A stretch of DNA of 14,257 nt from the NCBI GenBank assembly GCA_905199755.1, contig CAJKHT010000070.1, positions 1-14,257 on the forward strand, read 5' to 3'. Both the position numbers and the translations under genes were made by a program. Source of the stretch: an uncultured Eubacteriales bacterium. GTDB lineage: Bacteria; Bacillota; Clostridia; UBA1381. Positions 6,215-12,992 of this stretch are shown piece by piece. The notes below the pieces were generated by a model that ran no database searches, had not been told where the DNA came from, and saw nothing but the letters and a program-made list of their open reading frames with translations. The stretch's first letter is position 1. Every line of letters begins with the position of its first letter.

Positions 6215-7420
6215 ATGTTAAATAAGTTCTTTAAATTTCTTAAAGGATATGTTATAATAGGCTTATACGGGAATAATACCGAGAGATTTGTCAACATATG
6301 CATACGCAGAAATATACATATAGGCTTTGTAAGCCGTTCGGAGGACGAGGTACGCATATGTGTAATGAAAGGTGATTTTCCGCTGCTGCGTCCTGTTGCG
6401 CGGAAAACACACACACGTGTGAAAATCTTAAAAAAATGCGGTTTGTACAATCTTATGGGCAGATACGGCAGACGCTATGCACTGCTTTTGGGTACGGTTG
6501 CCGCCGCGGCATTTTTCTTTATCTGCTCGGGGTACATATGGACGGTTGAAATCAACGGTGCCGAAAGCATAGACTGTGAAAAGCTTTGCGGCACATTGAG
6601 AGAATGCGGTATATATGCCGGAGCAAAAAAGAAAAACCTTACCGGCGGTACGGAAATAAAGAATAAAATTTTAAGCGAAAATGACGGTATTGCATGGGCA
6701 TGGGTGTATATTGACGGCGCAAAGGCTACGGTTGAGGTTTACGAGAAAATCATTCCGCCGTCCGTAACGGACAGAAACGCACCGTGCGATATTATAGCGG
6801 CTTGCGACGGCTACATAAAAAATATAATCGTGAAAAACGGTCACGCCGAGGTGCAGAAGGGTGATATTGTATGCGCCGGTGATGTTTTGATTTCTGGTAC
6901 CGTGCCTATTTTTAAGAAAGGCATTGATACGGAAGAACGATATATGCAGGTGCATGCAATGGGAACCGTCGAAGCGTACACCTCACACCATGCATCGGGT
7001 GTTTATAAGCTGTACTATGAATCACGTATACCCACGGGCAAATCAAAGCGCAGATGCAGAGCGGAGATTTTCGGAAAAAGCTTTAAATTATTCCTGAAAG
7101 AAAGTATTTCATTTGAAAATTATGACAAAATAGAAAATAGGTACGAGCTTAAGCTCCCGTTTATCGGATATACGGGACTTGCATGGAGCTGTACATCATA
7201 TTCGGAGGTCAGCGTTAAGCGTGAACCGATAAGCGTTGATTCGGTAATGGAATTCGCAAAAAACGAGCTGGAAGAGAAAATTTCAAAAGAACTGCTTTAC
7301 GATGCGGCTCTTACCGATTCGAGCATGAATTACAGCTATATTGACGATGAAACCGTAAAGGCGGAGCTTACAATGAACTTTATAGAAAAAATAGGTACCG
7401 AACAGTCAAAAGAGGAGTGA
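6215..7420 (+). CDS. yqfD: Sporulation protein YqfD
   Basis: A membrane-associated sporulation protein of 401 residues, close to the 398 of the Bacillus protein. In Bacillus it is expressed in the mother cell and affects engulfment/forespore development; no enzymatic activity is known. The family layout is clear. A cytoplasmic N-terminal domain begins FKFLKGYVIIGLYGNNTERF. A single membrane segment lies at about 88-108. A large C-terminal part follows, containing the segment around WAWVYIDGAKATVEVYEKI and the PCDIIAACDGYIKNIIVKNG stretch. The ribosome-binding site AAAGGGG (6202-6207) precedes ATG 6215. The stop at 7418-7420 overlaps the ribosome-binding region of phoH, indicating tight operon coupling. 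Confidence 0.93.
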   Translation: MLNKFFKFLKGYVIIGLYGNNTERFVNICIRRNIHIGFVSRSEDEVRICVMKGDFPLLRPVARKTHTRVKILKKCGLYNLMGRYGRRYALLLGTVAAAAFFFICSGYIWTVEINGAESIDCEKLCGTLRECGIYAGAKKKNLTGGTEIKNKILSENDGIAWAWVYIDGAKATVEVYEKIIPPSVTDRNAPCDIIAACDGYIKNIIVKNGHAEVQKGDIVCAGDVLISGTVPIFKKGIDTEERYMQVHAMGTVEAYTSHHASGVYKLYYESRIPTGKSKRRCRAEIFGKSFKLFLKESISFENYDKIENRYELKLPFIGYTGLAWSCTSYSEVSVKREPISVDSVMEFAKNELEEKISKELLYDAALTDSSMNYSYIDDETVKAELTMNFIEKIGTEQSKEE

Positions 7421-7426
7421 ACATTA

Positions 7427-8401
7427 TTGGTAACAAGGCAGATTGAAGTGCCGCAGAACACAGACCTGTCTCTGCTTTTCGGAAGCTTTGACGAGAATAT
7501 AAAGCTTATCGAAAAATCCATGGCGGTAAACGTACGGGCAAAGGACAACGCACTTCAGATTACGGGTGAGGACGACAACACCGAAAAAGCATTGCAGGTG
7601 CTTAATATCCTTATGCAGATAACAGCCAGAGGCGAGGTTGTGGATCAGCAAAAGGTCATCTATGCAATAACCATGGCACAGGAGAACGGCGGCATAGACA
7701 TAAAAATGCTGGGCGATGACTGTATCGCCATAAATGCAAAGGGGCATCCCATTAAAACAAAAACCCTCGGTCAGAAAAAATATACCGATGCAATCGAAAA
7801 CAATACAATAGTATTCGGCATAGGTCCAGCAGGAACGGGCAAAACATATCTGGCGGTGGCAAAGGCGGTTACGGCTTTAAGAGCAAAGGAGGTAAACCGC
7901 ATAATACTTACACGTCCGGCAGTGGAGGCAGGCGAAAAGCTCGGATTTTTACCCGGAGATTTGCAGAACAAGGTCGATCCGTATTTGCGTCCTCTCTATG
8001 ACGGTATGTATGAAATGCTCGGTGCGGAGGGATTTTTAAGGTATCAGGAAAAGGGTGTTATAGAGGTTGCACCTCTCGCATATATGCGCGGACGTACTCT
8101 TGACAATGCATTTATAATACTTGACGAAGCACAAAACACCACTCCCGAACAGATGAAAATGTTTCTTACAAGAATCGGCTTCGGCTCTCATGCCGTTGTG
8201 ACCGGCGACATAACGCAGATTGATTTGCCCGGCGATAAGCGCTCGGGACTTAAAGAGGCTGCGCGCGTACTGCGAAACATTGAGGATATAGAATTTTGTA
8301 TGCTTACCGAAAAGGACGTTGTGCGTCATCCGCTGGTTCAGCAGATTATAAAGGCATACGCTAAATATGATGAGGAAAAAGAAAAGCGCAGAAAACGCTG
8401 A
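7427..8401 (+). CDS. phoH: PhoH family ATPase
   Basis: A predicted cytoplasmic P-loop ATPase of 324 residues (about 320 in Bacillus PhoH/YqfE), linked to RNA metabolism and the phosphate response; its precise substrate is unsettled. The N-terminal ~100 residues form the usual KH-like region. The nucleotide-binding core has Walker A GPAGTGKT (133-140) and Walker B IILDEAQN (230-237). A GDITQIDLP motif follows (260-268). The family's VEAGEKLGFLPGDLQNKVDP lies at 166-185. The start is TTG 7427, 9 bases after GAGGAG (7412-7417), as no ATG fits the conserved N-terminus. A TTG start may lower translation relative to neighbours. ybeY follows 18 bases later; the pgpH/yqfF gene that usually intervenes is absent. 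Confidence 0.95.
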   Translation: MVTRQIEVPQNTDLSLLFGSFDENIKLIEKSMAVNVRAKDNALQITGEDDNTEKALQVLNILMQITARGEVVDQQKVIYAITMAQENGGIDIKMLGDDCIAINAKGHPIKTKTLGQKKYTDAIENNTIVFGIGPAGTGKTYLAVAKAVTALRAKEVNRIILTRPAVEAGEKLGFLPGDLQNKVDPYLRPLYDGMYEMLGAEGFLRYQEKGVIEVAPLAYMRGRTLDNAFIILDEAQNTTPEQMKMFLTRIGFGSHAVVTGDITQIDLPGDKRSGLKEAARVLRNIEDIEFCMLTEKDVVRHPLVQQIIKAYAKYDEEKEKRRKR

Positions 8402-8419
8402 TTTACGGAGGAAAAACGC

Positions 8420-8911
8420 ATGATAATGCTTATGATGGAAAATGAGCAGGATAAAATCGAGGTAACGCAGGAGCTGGAAAAGCTGTTTCATGATGTATGC
8501 TGTCGTGTCATGGAGTCGGAGGACTGCCGCTTTGATGCGGAAATAAGCATCACCCTTGTTGATAATGAGCGTATACGTGAGATAAATTCGGAACAGAGGG
8601 GCATTGACCGCGTAACGGATGTTCTTTCCTTCCCCATGCTTGAATTTGACGAAAACGGTGAAGCGTATGCGGACTTTGATTCGGACGGAGATTTTGTACT
8701 TTTGGGCGATATTGTAATATCACCCGAACGCGCCGTGCAGCAGGCGGAGGAATACGGTCACAGCTATATGCGTGAAATGGCATTTCTTACCGCTCATTCG
8801 ATGCTGCATCTTTTGGGATATGACCACGTTGACTCGGCTGAGGACGAAAAAATAATGTGCGAAAAGCAGGAGGCTGTTCTGCAATCGCTCGGAATAACCC
8901 GTGATATATGA
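8420..8911 (+). CDS. ybeY: Endoribonuclease YbeY (rRNA maturation factor)
   Basis: A zinc-dependent RNase involved in 16S rRNA 3'-end maturation and ribosome quality control, of normal family length (163 residues). The metal-binding signature H-x3-H-x5-H is intact: H126, H130 and H136 in TAHSMLHLLGYDH. The conserved TDVLSFP block is at residues 66-72 and LGDIVIS at 95-101. The start is ATG 8420, 8 bases after CGGAGG (8406-8411); further ATGs at codons 3, 5 and 6 have no better site. Its stop overlaps the dgkA start in the ATGA form (8908-8911), indicating translational coupling. Confidence 0.96.
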   Translation: MIMLMMENEQDKIEVTQELEKLFHDVCCRVMESEDCRFDAEISITLVDNERIREINSEQRGIDRVTDVLSFPMLEFDENGEAYADFDSDGDFVLLGDIVISPERAVQQAEEYGHSYMREMAFLTAHSMLHLLGYDHVDSAEDEKIMCEKQEAVLQSLGITRDI

Positions 8912-9369
8912 AAAACAAAAGCTTTATAAAAAGTATGAGGTGTGCGCTTAACGGTTTCATTTATGCGCTGAAAAATGAGGATAATCTGCGGTTTGATATT
9001 TCCGTATTGTTTACGGTTGTGTTTTTCGCGCTGTTTTACGGCATAAGCCGCACCGATGCGGCAATTATTTCGGCTGTGTCCGTAATGACCGTAGGTGCGG
9101 AGCTTTTTAACACCGCAATCGAACGCGCAGTCGATACCGCCGTTTCGGAATACAATCCCCTGGCAAAGGCGGCAAAGGATGTAAGTGCGGCGGCGGTGCT
9201 TGTATGCGCAGTCGGCGCTGTAATATCGGGTGCCGTGATATTCGGTAATTTTGGGAAAATACACGCAGCGCTTTTAAAAATATTCCAAAATCCGCTTTAT
9301 GCTGCGGCATTTATTATACTTATCACTATCGACGCAGTGCTTATCCTCAAAAAAAGAAAAAGCAAATAA
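8908..9369 (+). CDS. dgkA: Diacylglycerol/undecaprenol kinase family protein
   Basis: A small integral membrane kinase. In Gram-positive bacteria this family mainly phosphorylates undecaprenol, feeding cell-wall lipid carrier recycling. The active-site helix AELFNTAIERAVD (64-76, with E65, N68 and E72) and the LAKAAKDVSAAAVL segment (85-98) are intact. Membrane segments fall at about 30-45, 50-68 and 94-112. A fourth hydrophobic stretch at about 128-147 is followed by the basic tail KKRKSK. Typical members are about 120-140 residues, so this 153-residue form carries an extra C-terminal segment. The ATG overlaps the ybeY stop. era follows 34 bases later, without the cdd gene that lies between them in Bacillus. 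Confidence 0.92.
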   Translation: MKNKSFIKSMRCALNGFIYALKNEDNLRFDISVLFTVVFFALFYGISRTDAAIISAVSVMTVGAELFNTAIERAVDTAVSEYNPLAKAAKDVSAAAVLVCAVGAVISGAVIFGNFGKIHAALLKIFQNPLYAAAFIILITIDAVLILKKRKSK

Positions 9370-9403
9370 CGTATTTACTCACTTGAAAGGAAAACTTGAA
9401 AAT

Positions 9404-10300
9404 ATGAAGAAAAATGAATACAAATCGGGCTTTGCGGCTATAATCGGCATGCCGAATGTAGGCAAATCCACACTTTTAAACACACTTGCAGGACAAAAAA
9501 TTGCAATAATTTCGGAAAAGCCGCAGACAACAAGAAATAAAATTCTTGCGGTATATACTACGGAGTCGGAACAGATAATTTTCACCGACACCCCCGGCAT
9601 ACACAAGCCGCACAACAAGCTCGGAGAATTTATGGTAAATGCTGCAAACGAAAGCATGGACGGTGTGGACGTTATACTGTTCGTGGTTGATGCGACGCGG
9701 AAAATCCAGGATATGGAGCGTGAAATTGCTCAAAATATAAGCAAAACGGGACTTCCGTGTATTTTGGTACTAAATAAGGTGGATCAGGTACACAAGGAAA
9801 ATCTTCTTCCTATGATAGCCGATTATTCGTCCATGAATGAATTTGCCTCAATCGTACCGCTCAGTGCAAAAACAGGCGACGGCACGGACATTCTTATTGA
9901 AGATATACGGGAGCATCTTCCGTTCGGACCGCAGTTTTACGATAAAGATACCGTGACCGACCAGCCCGAACGTCAGATTGCGGCGGAAATTATCCGCGAG
10001 AAGCTGCTTTGGCTGCTTGACAAGGAGGTTCCTCACGGAATTGCGATAGAAATAACAAAAATGCAGGAAAAAGCCGATATAACAAATATATATGCGACAA
10101 TATACTGCGAAAAAGCCACCCACAAAGGAATTATCATAGGAAAGGGCGGCGAAATGCTCAAGAAAATAGGTACAATGTCAAGGGCGGATATTGAAAAAAT
10201 GCTCGGCAAAAAGGTTTACCTTGAGCTTTGGGTAAAAGTGAAAACAGACTGGAGAAACAACGATTTTCTTATCAAAAATTTCGGCTATAAAACCGAATAG
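9404..10300 (+). CDS. era: GTPase Era
   Basis: An essential ribosome-assembly GTPase that binds the 3' end of 16S rRNA, of typical length (298 residues). All GTPase motifs are present: G1 GMPNVGKS (15-22), the TT of G2 (42-43), G3 DTPG (62-65), G4 NKVD (124-127) and a G5 SAK near 154. The family's DTPGIHKPHNKLGEFM follows G3. The C-terminal KH RNA-binding domain has the GKGG loop (246-249) and ends in WVKVKTDWRNN. I use ATG 9404; the frame is open upstream inside dgkA but the family N-terminus begins here. The GAAAGG site at 9385-9390 is rather far (13 bases). YbeY and Era act in the same 16S maturation step, so their closeness is functional. Confidence 0.97.
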   Translation: MKKNEYKSGFAAIIGMPNVGKSTLLNTLAGQKIAIISEKPQTTRNKILAVYTTESEQIIFTDTPGIHKPHNKLGEFMVNAANESMDGVDVILFVVDATRKIQDMEREIAQNISKTGLPCILVLNKVDQVHKENLLPMIADYSSMNEFASIVPLSAKTGDGTDILIEDIREHLPFGPQFYDKDTVTDQPERQIAAEIIREKLLWLLDKEVPHGIAIEITKMQEKADITNIYATIYCEKATHKGIIIGKGGEMLKKIGTMSRADIEKMLGKKVYLELWVKVKTDWRNNDFLIKNFGYKTE

Positions 10301-10346
10301 AAAATAGTGTCAGTATATCCCCTTGAAAAAAACCACACAATATTAA

Positions 10347-10418
10347 TACGGCGGATAAAATGCCGTACAAAATCCATGCATTGTTTTTAATATGCATTTA
10401 TTGCCGCAGACATGCGGT
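10347..10418 (+). promoter_or_regulatory. Clustered inverted repeats in the era-yqzL gap
   Basis: The 131-base gap between era and yqzL holds three elements. TACGGC (10347-10352) pairs with GCCGTA (10362-10367) over a 9-base loop. The palindrome ATGCAT occurs at 10376-10381 and 10392-10397. CCGCA (10404-10408) pairs with TGCGG (10413-10417) over a 4-base loop, ending just before the GGGAGG ribosome-binding site at 10421. None is followed by a T-run, so they are not terminators. They could structure the yqzL leader. Confidence 0.4.
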
Positions 10419-10431
10419 CAGGGAGGCAGCT

Positions 10432-10575
10432 ATGGAAATTTTTTCTTGGGAAGCATTTGAAAAAACAGGCAGTATTGATGCCTATCTTTTATATAAACTG
10501 GAGACATCACTCCGTCATGAAGAGGTTAGTAAGAAACAATGGCAGACTGTATCAGAGCAAAAGGAGTTATCATAA
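10432..10575 (+). CDS. yqzL: YqzL family small protein
   Basis: A 47-residue protein of unknown function, matching the YqzL family by its core FSWEAFEKTGSIDAYLLYKL. Bacillus YqzL has the same length and the same W-x2-F-x2-TG-x-ID-x-YLL pattern. It lies in the conserved position between era and recO. ATG 10432 follows GGGAGG (10421-10426) with 5 bases of spacing. The last 37 bases overlap the start of recO in another frame, so the two are probably translationally coupled. Confidence 0.85.
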   Translation: MEIFSWEAFEKTGSIDAYLLYKLETSLRHEEVSKKQWQTVSEQKELS

Positions 10576-11279
10576 AGCAGACGGATTACGGCGAGGGTAA
10601 CAGAATTATAAATATTTTTGCCGAGAATATGGGAATAATCAAGGCGGTAAGCTACGGCGCAAAGAAAGCAAAAAGCCGCCGCGCGGCATCAAGTCAGTTT
10701 TTATGCTGGGGCGAATTTGAGCTTATGCCCGGCGGCGGTGAAATGATGACGCTTAAAAATATAGACCTTGCGGACGGTTTTCTGCCTATCGGCGAGGATA
10801 TAGTAAAGCTGTCGCTTTGCGTATATCTTTCCGACATAACATATGCAATGCTCGGCATGAACAATGCCGATAACAGACTTTTAAGGGTGTTTTTAAACAC
10901 CCTTTATGCGCTTGCCTATCGGAATGAGCCGACTCTCAAGGTTAAAAGCGTATATGAACTCAAGCTCATGACAATTGAGGGCTATGCTCCCGAAACGGAC
11001 AAGTGCGGAGTGTGCGGCTCGCCGAGTGTGGCACGGTTTGATGCGCAAAAAGGCACAATGCTCTGTAAAAACTGCGCGCACGGCGGCACGGTGATGAATG
11101 AGGGAGTGTATAAAGCACTTCGCTATATCGTACATAGCGATGACAGAAAAATGCTTTCATTCATCGGAAATGACAGTCTGTATGAGCAATTGGGCGAAAT
11201 CTCGGAAAAATATGTACTTACTCATGCCGACAGAAGCTTCAAATCTCTCGGTTATTTTAAAGCCATGCTCGGCAGATGA
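10539..11279 (+). CDS. recO: DNA repair protein RecO
   Basis: A RecFOR-pathway mediator that binds single-stranded DNA and loads RecA; 246 residues is normal. The N-terminal OB-fold shows the usual opening RAKGVIIKQTDYGEGNRI (about 6-23) and GIIKAVSYGAKKAKS. The C-terminal part has a four-cysteine zinc site: C156-x2-C159 (CGVC) and C176-x2-C179 (CKNC). The start at ATG 10539 fits the family N-terminus; its ribosome-binding site (GAGG near 10521) is distant, in keeping with coupling to yqzL, which it overlaps. No intrinsic terminator is visible after the stop; the next gene has its own promoter. Confidence 0.95.
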   Translation: MADCIRAKGVIIKQTDYGEGNRIINIFAENMGIIKAVSYGAKKAKSRRAASSQFLCWGEFELMPGGGEMMTLKNIDLADGFLPIGEDIVKLSLCVYLSDITYAMLGMNNADNRLLRVFLNTLYALAYRNEPTLKVKSVYELKLMTIEGYAPETDKCGVCGSPSVARFDAQKGTMLCKNCAHGGTVMNEGVYKALRYIVHSDDRKMLSFIGNDSLYEQLGEISEKYVLTHADRSFKSLGYFKAMLGR

Positions 11280-11349
11280 CCGTATCTCTTATTTTATTAC
11301 ACATTCGTTATAAATTCTATACTTTTTTACAAAATTTCTATTAAAATAA

Positions 11350-11378
11350 TTGCAAATACCTCATAATAACTGTATAAT
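11350..11378 (+). promoter_or_regulatory. Sigma-A-type promoter of the carboxypeptidase gene
   Basis: TTGCAA (11350-11355), a 17-base spacer and a perfect TATAAT (11373-11378) lie in the 166-base gap after recO. A leader of about 60 bases follows before the start at 11446. Confidence 0.75.
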
Positions 11379-11396
11379 ATTATACTGAACAGGTAT

Positions 11397-11420
11397 CGTT
11401 TTTCGTTGAAACGGAAAACG
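11397..11420 (+). promoter_or_regulatory. Hairpin in the carboxypeptidase leader
   Basis: The arm at 11397-11406 pairs with 11411-11420 (CGTTTT...AAAACG outer part, one T-G wobble) around the loop TGAA. It sits in the 5' leader between promoter and ribosome-binding site (GGAGG 11434-11438), with no T-run after it. It could stabilise the transcript or respond to a regulator. Confidence 0.5.
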
Positions 11421-11445
11421 TATATTTATAATTGGAGGAAATCAA

Positions 11446-12918
11446 ATGAAAAAAATATTATCTTTGTTATTGGCGGCATACATGCTGTTCGTACCGCTTA
11501 CCTCTTTTGCGGAGCCGGATAACGGAAACAGCGGTTCTTCCGACCGTATAATATCGGAAGCTTCCGAGCTTACTCCGCCCGATGTGAGCCATGCCGAATC
11601 GGCACTTCTTATGGATATGAAAACAGGCAGAGTGCTTTACGGAAAAAATATCGATGAAAGGCTTTTTCCGGCAAGCACCACAAAAATGATGACGGGAATA
11701 CTGGCGCTTGAAAGCGACAGCATGAACGACACCGTCACCGCAACATACGAGGCTATAAAGGACATAACTCTTCAGGACTCGCATATGGGTATACTTATAG
11801 GCGAGGAGCTTACAATGGAACAGCTTGTTTCCGGTATGCTTGTGTACAGTGCAAACGATGCGGCGAATGTAATTGCAATACATCTTGCCGGCTCGATTGA
11901 AGCATTTGCCGACAAAATGAACGCGAAGGCTCAGGAACTGGGCATGCAGAATACACATTTTGTCAATGCCTGCGGCATACATGACGATAATCATTATACA
12001 ACTGCGGAGGATTTGGCAATTCTTGCACAGTACTGCATGAAAAACGAACGATTCAGAGAGATTGTTAAAACACCGATTTATAAAATGCCGGCTACGAACA
12101 AATATGCACAGGAGCGCGCACTGCCCAACACAAACATGTTTTTAAGCTCAACACGGTCAAGCTACAGCTATCAGCCGTGTATAGGAATTAAAACGGGACA
12201 TACCGACCGTGCCGGATACTGTCTTGTCAGTGCTGCCGAATACAACGAAATTTCGCTCATAGCCGTGGTTTTAAAATGCAATAACAAGGATACGGGCAGC
12301 AATGCATATTCTTATATAGATTCGAGAAATTTATTTAATTACGGCTTTAACAATTACGTATCCAAGCAGATTGCTTCTCCCGGTGATGTGATTGCCGACT
12401 CAAAGGTGTATGAGGCAAAATCCGATACAAGAGTTGCACTGACAGTCCCGGAAAATATATATGCACTTGTTCCGTCTTCAGCCGATCTCGACAGCGACCT
12501 TTCGGCGGAAACCGAAATTCAGCAGGAGCTTTTAACCGCTCCGATTAAAAAAGGAACCGTTTTGGGAAAGGTTGTATATTCCTGCGGCGGCGCACAGCTT
12601 GCAAGTGCGGACCTTGTAGCTGCGAATGATGTTGAACGGGACAAGATACTTTATATAGCTCATATAGTCTTAAAGGTTTTAAAAAATCCGCTGTTCTTCA
12701 TACCTGCAATACTGCTTATAATCATTGCATTTATCGCCAGAAGTCAGCGCAAAAAGAGAGCGCGAAAAAGAAAGCTGCAGCAGCTTAAACGAAACAAACA
12801 GCGCTCCACACCCGATGTTTCGCGCCGTATGCCGGACAGAAATGCAGCACAGACTCAGCAGAGGGATTCGCAGTCAAAGGGTTCAAATTCACGCTACAGC
12901 GGAAGCAGATTTGAATAA
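11446..12918 (+). CDS. D-alanyl-D-alanine carboxypeptidase (peptidase S11 family)
   Basis: A penicillin-binding serine peptidase that removes the terminal D-alanine of peptidoglycan stem peptides outside the membrane. A signal peptide occupies about residues 1-22 (KKILSLLLAAYMLF, then SFA-EP). All three active-site motifs are present: S77-T-T-K80, S135-A-N137 and K249-T-G251. A C-terminal domain of the usual carboxypeptidase type follows (about 305-395). A hydrophobic segment at about 415-431 is followed by a very basic, low-complexity tail of about 60 residues (QRKKRARKRKLQQLKRNKQR onward, then S/Q/R-rich). This is a true transmembrane anchor rather than the amphipathic helix of classic DacA. 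Length is 490 residues against about 380-440 usual. ATG 11446 has GGAGG 7 bases upstream. It could be a DacF/DacB-like sporulation enzyme, but its promoter looks vegetative and no subfamily can be fixed, so I give no symbol. Confidence 0.92.
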   Translation: MKKILSLLLAAYMLFVPLTSFAEPDNGNSGSSDRIISEASELTPPDVSHAESALLMDMKTGRVLYGKNIDERLFPASTTKMMTGILALESDSMNDTVTATYEAIKDITLQDSHMGILIGEELTMEQLVSGMLVYSANDAANVIAIHLAGSIEAFADKMNAKAQELGMQNTHFVNACGIHDDNHYTTAEDLAILAQYCMKNERFREIVKTPIYKMPATNKYAQERALPNTNMFLSSTRSSYSYQPCIGIKTGHTDRAGYCLVSAAEYNEISLIAVVLKCNNKDTGSNAYSYIDSRNLFNYGFNNYVSKQIASPGDVIADSKVYEAKSDTRVALTVPENIYALVPSSADLDSDLSAETEIQQELLTAPIKKGTVLGKVVYSCGGAQLASADLVAANDVERDKILYIAHIVLKVLKNPLFFIPAILLIIIAFIARSQRKKRARKRKLQQLKRNKQRSTPDVSRRMPDRNAAQTQQRDSQSKGSNSRYSGSRFE

Positions 12919-12927
12919 ACATAGCAA

Positions 12928-12971
12928 AAAAAGCTGTTTAAAAGGTCAATTGACCTTTTAAACAGCTTTTT
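12928..12971. terminator. Palindromic bidirectional terminator
   Basis: A perfect 44-base palindrome centred between 12949 and 12950 (centre GGTCAATTGACC) begins with AAAAA and ends with TTTTT. It lies 10 bases after the carboxypeptidase stop and 22 bases before the minus-strand stop at 12993, so it can serve both convergent genes. Confidence 0.92.
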
Positions 12972-12992
12972 CATATTCACTTTTTATCTGAT

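Noticed and set aside
8794..9264. 156-codon open frame on the minus strand opposite ybeY/dgkA
   Set aside because: Shadow of two confident genes; composition is not protein-like.
9299..9403. Upstream extension of era inside dgkA
   Set aside because: Extra 35 residues are not part of Era and are an out-of-frame reading of dgkA.
10323..10351. Possible promoter TTGAAA ahead of yqzL
   Set aside because: No acceptable -10 box at 16-18 bases; only poor matches.
11467..11994. 175-codon open frame on the minus strand opposite the carboxypeptidase gene
   Set aside because: Lies fully opposite a well-supported gene, with Cys/His/Arg-rich composition typical of a shadow frame and no family match.
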